Positions 53,531 through 60,286 of a DNA stretch of 64,000 bases are shown piece by piece. The stretch's first letter is position 1. Each line of letters begins with the position of its first letter. Below the pieces are notes generated by a model, which was given only the letters and a program-made list of their open reading frames with translations, was not told the origin of the DNA and made no database searches. The position numbers and the translations under genes are program-made. This DNA comes from G963674835 sp963674835 (GTDB lineage Bacteria > Planctomycetota > Planctomycetia > Pirellulales > Thermoguttaceae): positions 2,294,001 through 2,358,000 of the forward strand of contig CAXXKC010000003.1 in assembly GCA_963674835.2 (NCBI GenBank). Direction: 5' to 3'.

Positions 53531-55531
53531 TCAGGCCACCTCCTTGAATTTCGTTTTCGGCGCCCCGCAAACCGGACATTTATCGGGGGCCTCGCCAACA
53601 TGTGTGTGGCCACAAACATCACACACGTAGATGGAGGCCGAGGGCAGATCGCTGCCTGCTTCTAGGGCCTCCAACGCCGCACTGTAAAGGTCGTAGTGTG
53701 TCTTCTCCACCGCATTTGCGTTGCGGAACGAGATCAACGCGGCCTTGTTCCCCTCGGCCTCGGCTTCCTGGATGAATCCGGGGTACATCTCCTTGAACTC
53801 ATATCCCTCACCTTCGATCGCGGCCTCGAGGTTCTGCTTGGTGTCTTTCACACCACCCATGACCCGGAAATGGGCATGAGCATGAACCGTCTCAGCCGCC
53901 GCAGCCGCACGGAATAACTTGGCGATCTGGGGGTGCCCTTCGGCGTCCGCTTTGGCGGCAAAGGCAAGGTACTTCCGGTTGGCCTGACTCTCACCAGCAA
54001 AAGCCGATTGTAGGTTGTCTTGAGTGGACATGCGTTGCTTCCTCTCTGAATGGACATTGGGTGTGGTTAGTGAAGTCGAGTGGAGTTCCGGTTGCGACCA
54101 TCCTATCCCGGCGTACTTGATGCCGCTCAGGTCGGCCACCTCCCGCTTCCACGTTGTGATATCGTTGACGCCGAACTGGCTCAGGTGCGTATGTCCACAG
54201 GCACGGGCCATCACCTTCATCAGTTCCACCGAGGCCGTCAGGAAACGGGCCAGTCGAGCAGATGCCTCACCGATGTTGAGCCTCGCCCGCAGTTCTTCCT
54301 TCTGAGTGGCAATTCCTGCGGGGCAGTTGTTGGTGTTGCAGATTCTAGCCGCAACGCAACCGATGGCTTGGATTGCGGCATTGGCGATGGCGATCCCATC
54401 GGCTCCCAGGCACAATGCCTTGATGAAGTCGGCCGGGATTCGCAAGCCCCCAGTGACGATGAGGGTAATGTCGGATCGGCCCTGCCGGTCAAGTTGACGC
54501 CGGGCACGTGCCAGTGCGGGGATCGTCGGCACCGAGATGTTATCCCGGAAGATCAACGGCGCCGCCCCGGTGCCACCGCCGCGCCCATCGAGGATAATGT
54601 AGTCCACGCCTGCTTGCAGGGCGAACTCGATGTCATCCTCGATGTGCTGGGCCGACATCTTCATCCCCACAGGAATGCCGCCCGTCAGTTCCCGCACACG
54701 GTCCGCGAACCTGCGAAAATCATCGGGGTAGGTCAAATCATGGAATGAAGGTGGTGAGACGGCCGGTTGTCCCTCCGGCAGCCTGCGAATGGTGGCAATC
54801 TTCCCCGTGACCTTATCACCTGGGAGGTGCCCTCCGGTGCCGGTCTTCGCTGCCTGACCGGCCTTGAAATGAAACGCCCGGATTCTCGGGAGCAGGTCTT
54901 CGGCGTAACCGAACTTCGCCGATCCCAACTCGAACAAGTAGCGGGCGTTGGCCGCATTTTCTTCCGGCAGCATTCCTCCTTCACCCGACGCAATACCGGT
55001 GCCCGCCATGTCGGCACCTCTTGCCAGCGCCGTCTTCGCCTCCTCCGACAGTGCCCCGAAGCTCATGTCGGAAACAAAGACCGGAATCTTCAGGTGCAGC
55101 GGCTTCCGAGCATTGGGGCCGATGACCAGTTCCGTGCCGACCTCCATGTCTTCGGCCAGAGGCTTTCTCGCCAATTGAGCCGTGAGAATTTGGATGTCGT
55201 CCCACTGAGGAAGCGTTGGCCTCGGTACGCCCATCGCTCCCATTGGGCCGTGATGTCCGGTCTTGGCGAGTCCGTCTCGCGCCAGAGCGTGGATGAACTC
55301 TACGGTCGGTTCCAAAGACGTGTTCTTGGCAACGGGCTGACCGTCCCCAAGAACCGAAGGACCGCCCTCGACCGCATCGGAGGCAACTTCGCTGGCAGCG
55401 ATCTCGGTGAAGGCGTCCTTGTCCGCGCCGCACGCGGGGCATACCCAATCGTCGGGAAGCCCGCTCCAAGAGATTTCCTCGTCATCCTCGTCATAGACAT
55501 ACCCGCAGACCGAGCACTCGTACCGAGCCAT
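53531..55531 (-). CDS. Rubredoxin - FMN glutamate-synthase domain - rubrerythrin fusion
   Basis: 666 aa in one uninterrupted frame. (1) Rubredoxin, residues 1-40 (Cys 6, 9, 31, 34 in ECSVCGY and WVCPACG). (2) GltB-type FMN domain, about 90-500, with SGEGGMLPEEN, DGRGGGTGAAP and the [3Fe-4S]-type CNTNNCPAGIAT. (3) Rubrerythrin, 501-666, a ferritin-like di-iron domain (AFAGESQANRKYLAFA, then AAETVHAHAHF) ending in a rubredoxin (YVCDVCG, then CPVCGAPK). The linker NVHSERKQR is a translated ribosome binding site: AGAGGAAG lies 6 nt before ATG 54031, so rubrerythrin may also be made separately. ATG 55531 has AAGAAGG upstream. Confidence 0.9.
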   Translation of the reverse strand: MARYECSVCGYVYDEDDEEISWSGLPDDWVCPACGADKDAFTEIAASEVASDAVEGGPSVLGDGQPVAKNTSLEPTVEFIHALARDGLAKTGHHGPMGAMGVPRPTLPQWDDIQILTAQLARKPLAEDMEVGTELVIGPNARKPLHLKIPVFVSDMSFGALSEEAKTALARGADMAGTGIASGEGGMLPEENAANARYLFELGSAKFGYAEDLLPRIRAFHFKAGQAAKTGTGGHLPGDKVTGKIATIRRLPEGQPAVSPPSFHDLTYPDDFRRFADRVRELTGGIPVGMKMSAQHIEDDIEFALQAGVDYIILDGRGGGTGAAPLIFRDNISVPTIPALARARRQLDRQGRSDITLIVTGGLRIPADFIKALCLGADGIAIANAAIQAIGCVAARICNTNNCPAGIATQKEELRARLNIGEASARLARFLTASVELMKVMARACGHTHLSQFGVNDITTWKREVADLSGIKYAGIGWSQPELHSTSLTTPNVHSERKQRMSTQDNLQSAFAGESQANRKYLAFAAKADAEGHPQIAKLFRAAAAAETVHAHAHFRVMGGVKDTKQNLEAAIEGEGYEFKEMYPGFIQEAEAEGNKAALISFRNANAVEKTHYDLYSAALEALEAGSDLPSASIYVCDVCGHTHVGEAPDKCPVCGAPKTKFKEVA

Positions 55532-55610
55532 TGCTGTGACCTTCTTCATCAAAACAATGAGGAGGCACGATGACAAGAACGACCGTGCCTCCCCATGGCC
55601 CGCAATTCTA

Positions 55611-57026
55611 CTACAGACAGCGCAGGAACGCCACCAGGTCACCCTTTTCCTGCTCGGTGAGTTTCGTTTCCAGAACGATGTTGTGGAACTCCACCGTGTC
55701 CTCCAAGGTCAGAAGCCGTCCGTCGTGCATGTACGGCGGCGAGTCCTTGATGCCCCGCAGCGGGAACGTCTTGATCGGCCCATCACCGATGGCCATGCAG
55801 CCGTTGTACATCTTCGGCTCGAAAAACCGTTCGGTGTGCAGGTCGTGCATCGTGTTGTCCGTGTAGTACGGTGGGGCGTGACAGATGGCACATCGTCCCC
55901 TCTCGAAGAACACTTTCTGACCCCGCATTTCCGCGGCGGTCGCCGTCTTCGGGTTGAGCGTGCCGAAGAGGTTCAGCTTCGGAGCGGGCGGGAAGTCGAG
56001 GATTTCCATGAACTCGGCCATGAAGTGGACTTGGCTGCCCCGCTCCAGCACGTTCACGCCTTTCTTGGTGGCGATGACGGGATCGCCGTCAAAGTATGCC
56101 GCTCGCTGCTCGAACTCGGTGAAGTCTTCGACACTCTTGAGCGCCCGTTGAGAGCCGAACAGCCGCTGCACGTTGACACCTCGCAGCACAGGTGTATCCA
56201 GGCGGTGACGGAACTCCTGTGGGCGAATATCGCCCACTAAGTGCGTCGTGCCATTACTGCCCCCGTTCACATGACAGTCAAAACACGTTACCCCACCGCT
56301 CGGTTTCAGGGACCGCCGGTCATCGGTCGCGTTGAACTGCTGTTGCGGGAAAGGAGTCACCAGAAGCCGCAGACCCTCCAGCTGTTTTGGATTCAGGATG
56401 CCGTTGAACAGTTTGAAGTAGTTCTGCAGCGTGACCACCTGGCCCTGCGATACGTCACCAAGGTCGGGCCGTGTCGTCAGGAAGATGGCGGGCGGATACT
56501 CGGGAAGCAGGTGTATCGGCAGATCGAAGTCCAGGTCGAAGCGAGTCAGATCACGTCCTTCTTGCTTCTTCATCTCATCAATGTGGTGCTTGGGAAACAC
56601 CATTCCACCTTCAGGATGATTCGGATGCGGCAGCGGCAGGAACCCTTGCGGCCAGAGACCCTTACCTCGAATTTCCTCGGGCGTCATTGCTCCAAGATCT
56701 TCCCAGGATCCTACGCCCGGAGGCAATTTCACTCGCACTCCCCGCTGGACCGATTTTCCGCGCGACATCTCGACGCCCTCGGCGGGCTGGTCACCCAGCT
56801 CGTAACGTTGCTCCAGCAGCTTCATATGCCGCTGCATGACGTCGGGCTTTGCTCCCGACATCTTGGCTACCACCGCGTCGAAATCCTCGTGCATGACCAC
56901 TGGAGCGTAGCTGCTGGGTGGCTGCTGAGCCATTAGATCAGCTCGATGCCCGGAGAAGGCACCGAGTACAAGAATTCCGAGGACCATCAGGGTGGTCCTG
57001 CCGCACGAACTGAATGTTCGGTTCAT
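55611..57026 (-). CDS. Di-haem cytochrome c peroxidase (CCP/MauG family)
   Basis: 471 aa. A signal peptide (TTLMVLGILVLGAFSGHRA) is followed by a long N-terminal region and two CXXCH haem sites, VTCFDCHVNG and GRCAICHAPP, in the order and spacing of bacterial di-haem peroxidases. A late conserved block is PLRGIKDSPPYMHDGRLLTLEDTVEFHN. It should reduce periplasmic H2O2 with electrons from a cytochrome or cupredoxin. GGGAGG lies 7 nt before ATG 57026. Middle gene of the regulator-peroxidase-rubrerythrin series, 92 nt after the regulator stop. Confidence 0.92.
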   Translation of the reverse strand: MNRTFSSCGRTTLMVLGILVLGAFSGHRADLMAQQPPSSYAPVVMHEDFDAVVAKMSGAKPDVMQRHMKLLEQRYELGDQPAEGVEMSRGKSVQRGVRVKLPPGVGSWEDLGAMTPEEIRGKGLWPQGFLPLPHPNHPEGGMVFPKHHIDEMKKQEGRDLTRFDLDFDLPIHLLPEYPPAIFLTTRPDLGDVSQGQVVTLQNYFKLFNGILNPKQLEGLRLLVTPFPQQQFNATDDRRSLKPSGGVTCFDCHVNGGSNGTTHLVGDIRPQEFRHRLDTPVLRGVNVQRLFGSQRALKSVEDFTEFEQRAAYFDGDPVIATKKGVNVLERGSQVHFMAEFMEILDFPPAPKLNLFGTLNPKTATAAEMRGQKVFFERGRCAICHAPPYYTDNTMHDLHTERFFEPKMYNGCMAIGDGPIKTFPLRGIKDSPPYMHDGRLLTLEDTVEFHNIVLETKLTEQEKGDLVAFLRCL

Positions 57027-57118
57027 CTCTCGCCCTCCCGGTTTCAGGTCCAAAGGAACGTTCATTGACCGAAGACCGTCTTCAGCCACGAGCGTTCAGG
57101 TCGGAAACAGGCCAGTCG

Positions 57119-57565
57119 CTATTTCCTCGTCTTCTGACAATCCACACAGATTCCCACGAACTGAACGGAGAAGTCATCGACCTCGAATCCCTGCAGCTTC
57201 CTCTTTGGGGCAGACAGTTGATCGAGGCTTTCGTCATCGATGTCAAGGATCTTGCCGCAGCGCGTACAGACCAAGTGGTGATGGCGACGAATCTTGCCGT
57301 CAAAACGGCCCGTTACTCCGGTCAAGTGTACTCGGCGGATCACTCCCAATTCCAAGAGCGTGTCCATCGTTCGATACACGGTTGTCCGAGAAAGCTGCGG
57401 TATGCGGTCCTGTACCGCCTCGTAAATCTGATCTGCCGTGGGATGGTCGTCCCGTTGCAGGATGGCCTCCAAGATCATGCGCCGCTGCGCGGTCACCGGA
57501 AGGCCCTTCCGACGGCAGACCTCTTCAAATTCTCGAAGACTTGCGGCGATTCGTTGTGGTTGCAT
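57119..57565 (-). CDS. perR: Fur-family regulator, PerR-like
   Basis: 148 aa. The winged helix is VTAQRRMILEAILQRDDHP, then TADQIYEAV, then LSRTTVYRTMDTLLELGVI. The metal domain has RRHHHLVCTRCGKILDIDD and ICVDCQK, giving the structural Zn Cys4 and a sensory His/Asp set. The name PerR is inferred from the downstream peroxidase and rubrerythrin, not from a diagnostic residue. ATG 57565. A palindrome overlapping its own -10 suggests autoregulation of the whole operon. Confidence 0.85.
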   Translation of the reverse strand: MQPQRIAASLREFEEVCRRKGLPVTAQRRMILEAILQRDDHPTADQIYEAVQDRIPQLSRTTVYRTMDTLLELGVIRRVHLTGVTGRFDGKIRRHHHLVCTRCGKILDIDDESLDQLSAPKRKLQGFEVDDFSVQFVGICVDCQKTRK

Positions 57566-57574
57566 CGCATTTGC

Positions 57575-57610
57575 AGATGGTAACCTATACCATCTAGAGG
57601 GCCCTGTCAA
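57575..57610 (-). promoter_or_regulatory. Promoter and palindromic operator of the perR operon
   Basis: A consensus -35 TTGACA (57605-57610 on the minus strand) and a -10 TAGGTT (57582-57587) are spaced 17 nt apart. A perfect 8-bp inverted repeat, AGATGGTA and TACCATCT (57575-57582 and 57588-57595, 5-nt centre), overlaps the -10. A Fur/PerR repressor bound there would block polymerase. The palindrome differs from the classical PerR box, so the operator assignment is inference. Confidence 0.7.
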
Positions 57611-57654
57611 TCGTTTCTTCGCATACCCCAAGTAGGGGGAGCCAGCCGATCCTG

Positions 57655-58503
57655 TTACTTCACGTTCATTATCCAGGCGAATCGGGCAAATACAATACTT
57701 GCCCATCGCACGTCTTCGCTGCACACGACAAGCAGCTTCGTGACCCCTTCAGCGTATGCCAACAAGTCGGCACCGGGCGTGTGCGAGAAGCCCAAGGTCA
57801 AGTGCGCGGAGTGCCCGCACCGGCGGTTTCTTGCCGATGCCGACGAGACGATTCGATGGCATCTTTCGGGGCGAGATGCCCAAGGGCGCGATTTCGTGAA
57901 GGGCCTCCATACGGACCGATAGGCAACGGATCGGGATTCTTGGTCAGCACCGTCACCGCCATAGAGCGATGCCGCCGCTGGGCAGGCGTTTCGAGCGTGA
58001 GAAGCGTGCGTTGATGTTCCCGCTCCAGGGGCTGCCGCGGAGTCGATCCAGTCGGCGCGGTCGCAGCCGCAACGAAGCGACGTCGGCAGCGGCGGCAATT
58101 TGGCTGGCGCGTCAGGCGGCATCGAGCAACCCGAAGGAATCGGCGTTACAGCCTTCGGGCTTCCCGACGATTGCCAGAGCTTCGCTAACTTCGTCTGAAG
58201 GTCGGCGGCTGTTGCCGATTCGGTCGCTCCTGTCACCTGCTGACACGTGTGCCGTTGAGAGCCCGCAGAATCGTTTGTATTGCGTTCGGACAGCTCTTCG
58301 ACTGTCGGCCCGTCCGGGCCGCTTTGCGATGATTCTGGCGAGTCCTGGCGCGCCAATCTGGTGATAGCGAACAGCCCGCACTCGATTTGCCGGCAAACGT
58401 CTTTCGGCGATAGGCCCGAGTCAAGCGCAGACTCTTCCAATAGCGCGACAGCCAATGGCGGGGGGCAGTCGAACTCGGCAAGATTTGCGGCCGCGGAATA
58501 CAA
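57655..58503 (-). pseudogene. Downstream part of frameshifted primase gene
   Basis: This frame continues the primase at 58233-59312 after a one-base shift near 58521: LLYSAAANLAEFDCPPPLAV, then LEESALDSGLSPKDVCRQIE, which is the expected C-terminal helical region. It then runs Ser/Pro/Arg-rich to 57655, and its last 60 or so codons overlap a plus-strand TOTE primase scrap, so they are probably not genuine protein. It is best read as the broken 3' part of one gene. Confidence 0.6.
57740..57922 (+). pseudogene. Fragment of a TOTE conflict-system primase domain
   Basis: The plus strand encodes VCEKPKVKCAECPHRRFLAD and then ADETIRWHLSGRDAQGRDFV, which I recognise as the Cys-containing start of the archaeo-eukaryotic primase domain of TOTE conflict systems (family context ACANEWxxGVCxKPxxKCxECPNRxF). 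After the last Val the expected MGVYPLL is replaced by a short tail and a stop. No other TOTE part (helicase, nuclease) is left. It overlaps the minus-strand frame 57655-58503. Confidence 0.6.
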
Positions 58504-59312
58504 AAGCCGGTGCCGGTCGCCTTTTCGGCCCCTTCCCGAACGAAGGCGAGCGTCGAGCGGGTCAAGGTCGGCGTGCCGTTGCAGGTGGCACGTCGAGCGG
58601 CTTTCGCTTCGCTCTCTTGATCGACCAGGGTAACGGCGGCTTGCCAGTCCACAACCGCCTGGTCGCTCGTCCCGATCGGTGCCGGCAGATCGAACGGCGC
58701 CGGTTCGGCGGCCAGCTCGACGATTCTTTCCAGGGAAGACCCGGTCAGTTGGTCCAGCGTCAGGCGGCGTTTGTGCAAGCCCGCCTTCGAGTGCCGGGAG
58801 TTCGGAGCCCGAAAGGCCCGTACCTTATCGTACACCCCGGTGTCAATGGTCACGCTTGCCAGTTCGGCAACGTTTTCGGCAAACCGGCGGGCCACCCGGT
58901 GGAACACGTCGGACGGTGCTGGCGACCAGAACGCGGTAGGCAAACCGATGTGGAACCCCTTGGAGCCCGAGAAGAAGATCAGCAGGTACTCAGGTTCGAC
59001 GGCATATCGTTCAACGAGGAACAAGGCCAACGCGCCGGCGTCCTTGCAGGCATACTGCAATTCGTCGCTGTCCAGGTCCCACCAGAGCCAGGGCGACCAG
59101 CACAGCCCCGAGAAGCCGGCCGTCGACCCGGTTTCGAGCAACAGCCGGCGGAAGTCTTCGCCAAACTGGAAAGCCGACAGGTAGGCTTCGCGGTGTACTT
59201 CGGCCCGTTCGTCGCAAGCAGCATACCCGGCCAGCGCGGCGGAGGCGTCGACCAGCCGCCGCGCTTCCCAGGTGCCCCCCACGATCCGAAAGCCGTAGGG
59301 GCAGCATGTCAC
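58233..59312 (-). CDS. Archaeo-eukaryotic primase-type protein of an integrated element, frameshifted
   Basis: The intact part is residues 1 to about 260. The AEP catalytic acidic pair is in LWWDLDSDELQ, followed by the FFSGSKGFHIGLP nucleotide-site motif and DTGVYDKVRAFRAPNSRHSKAG. It would synthesise primers for an integrative element. At about 58520-58526 (AAAAGG) the frame is lost: a -1 shift restores EKGDRHRLLYSAAANL, while the direct frame runs into an Arg-rich tail. I read this as a one-base deletion in a decaying gene, although a programmed -1 slip cannot be excluded. Confidence 0.75.
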   Translation of the reverse strand: MTCCPYGFRIVGGTWEARRLVDASAALAGYAACDERAEVHREAYLSAFQFGEDFRRLLLETGSTAGFSGLCWSPWLWWDLDSDELQYACKDAGALALFLVERYAVEPEYLLIFFSGSKGFHIGLPTAFWSPAPSDVFHRVARRFAENVAELASVTIDTGVYDKVRAFRAPNSRHSKAGLHKRRLTLDQLTGSSLERIVELAAEPAPFDLPAPIGTSDQAVVDWQAAVTLVDQESEAKAARRATCNGTPTLTRSTLAFVREGAEKATGTGFCIPRPQILPSSTAPRHWLSRYWKSLRLTRAYRRKTFAGKSSAGCSLSPDWRARTRQNHRKAARTGRQSKSCPNAIQTILRALNGTRVSR

Positions 59313-59641
59313 GTTTCACCCCCTGCCGTGTCCTGCGGTAATTCGGGAGTGTCATTCGGTGCAAAGTCGTCTTGCTCGGGTTCGTCGATACCGACGACGG
59401 CGAACGTCTTGACCCGGTTGTACTGCGCGCCGTCGCCGTCACTGTCCGGGTGAGCGTTGGATGTGCCGGCGTTCGTGTTTTCGGCTTCGCTGGTGCAAAC
59501 CCTGGTGCAAACTGGCGGAGGTGTTGACGCAAGTTCTTTACCAGTTGCACTTACGTCGGACCGCTCGGGGACTGGGGGTCTGAAGGTCGCTGGTTCGAAT
59601 CCAGTCGCCCCGACTTGAGTGGACAAGAAGCCCTTCGGCAA
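59309..59641 (-). CDS. Short element protein whose frame begins in a tRNA-derived sequence
   Basis: 110 codons. The first 25 or so residues (VGATGFEPATFRPP) are the antisense of a tRNA 3' end and are not expected to be protein. The remainder (VCTRVCTSEAENTNAG, then VKTFAVVGIDEPEQDDFA) is acidic and resembles short genes found next to primases in planctomycete integrative elements. Its stop overlaps the primase ATG by 4 nt, which suggests translational coupling. The true start is unclear. Confidence 0.5.
   Translation of the reverse strand: MPKGFLSTQVGATGFEPATFRPPVPERSDVSATGKELASTPPPVCTRVCTSEAENTNAGTSNAHPDSDGDGAQYNRVKTFAVVGIDEPEQDDFAPNDTPELPQDTAGGET
59572..59616 (+). other. 3' end of a tRNA gene (likely attachment site remnant)
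   Basis: The plus strand ends in a T-arm with GGTTCGAATCC flanked by a 5-bp stem, then CGCCCCGA, a typical acceptor 3' strand and discriminator. No matching 5' acceptor (CGGGGCG) exists in the 90 nt upstream, so this is a 3' tRNA fragment. Such fragments form when an element integrates in a tRNA gene. The isotype cannot be told from the piece left. Confidence 0.6.
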
Positions 59642-59659
59642 GCAAGTCGAAGGGCTTTC
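59628..59659 (+). terminator. Hairpin terminator following the tRNA 3' fragment
   Basis: AGCCCTTCG (59629-59637) pairs perfectly with CGAAGGGCT (59648-59656), and one extra A-T pair extends the stem outward. TTC follows. Its position just after the tRNA end fits a retained tRNA terminator. Confidence 0.5.
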
Positions 59660-60004
59660 TCATTGTGGGGCAAAGCCTTGCGTTATCGAGCGTGCAGTTC
59701 AAACAGACGATTTCGAGCAGTAGACGCTTCTTGGCAGTGTCGGCAGCAACCCACTTCTCCGTCAGGGTTTGATAAAGTTCAAACGCTTTCTCCGCCAGCC
59801 TGGCCCGCTCGGATTGCTTGCGACTCTGGCCTTCCAGCTTGGCTTGCAGCCGCGACTCCTGTGTCCGCAGCTCGGCCTTCTTCTCGGTGAATGTCTCCGA
59901 ATCGATCTCATCGAGCAGACGGAGGTCCAGGAGCTGGGCTAGTTCAGCAGCCGGGACGAGCACATCCGCGATGGCACTCTATGAACTGCCGGTATTCCCG
60001 CGCG

Positions 60005-60031
60005 AACTAACCCCTCTAGTGGGTTAGTTTT
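60005..60031 (+). terminator. Hairpin with T-run, possible terminator or element end
   Basis: A perfect 9-bp inverted repeat AACTAACCC and GGGTTAGTT (60005-60013 and 60021-60029) with a 7-nt loop, ending in TTTT. It is AT-rich for a terminator and sits between the recombinase scrap and the giant gene. A second perfect 7-bp hairpin (AGGTCGG and CCGACCT) follows at 60089-60108. Both could mark the boundary of the integrated remnant. Confidence 0.4.
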
Positions 60032-60286
60032 GGCCAGAAACACATCGGCTCTGCCGGGTTGTCGGTCTATCCCCAAGCTATGAATGAGAGGTCGGAAACA
60101 CCCGACCTGCTAAAGACCCTGAAGACGGCCCCGCCCATCGTCCCGCCACGCAATACCGATCGCTTCGATCATCTTTCATCGCAGCGAGTCGCTACGATCC
60201 ACCTCCTAACCGGCCAATCCCAGGTTTCGGCGCTCTGACCACAACTTGCTGCTGCCTGGATCCGACAAACAGAAAGCACGAGCATC

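Larger units (their letters stand above)
59538..59963 (-). pseudogene. C-terminal fragment of a large serine recombinase
   Basis: The frame has the coiled-coil and C-terminal part of planctomycete serine recombinases (AQLLDLRLLDEIDSETFTEK, then KWVAADTAKKRLLLEIVCLN, then CPTMRKPFDLLAEGL). An in-frame TAG lies 18 nt above the first usable codon, and neither the catalytic resolvase domain nor the zinc-ribbon part precedes it. The last 25 codons (RGDWIRTSDLQTPSPR) are antisense tRNA sequence. It is the remains of the integrase of the element that carries the primase. Confidence 0.7.

Noticed and set aside
59309..59400. A complete tRNA gene near 59.6 kb
   Set aside because: Only the T-arm and acceptor 3' strand are visible; no 5' acceptor strand or D-arm was found upstream, so only a 3' fragment was annotated.
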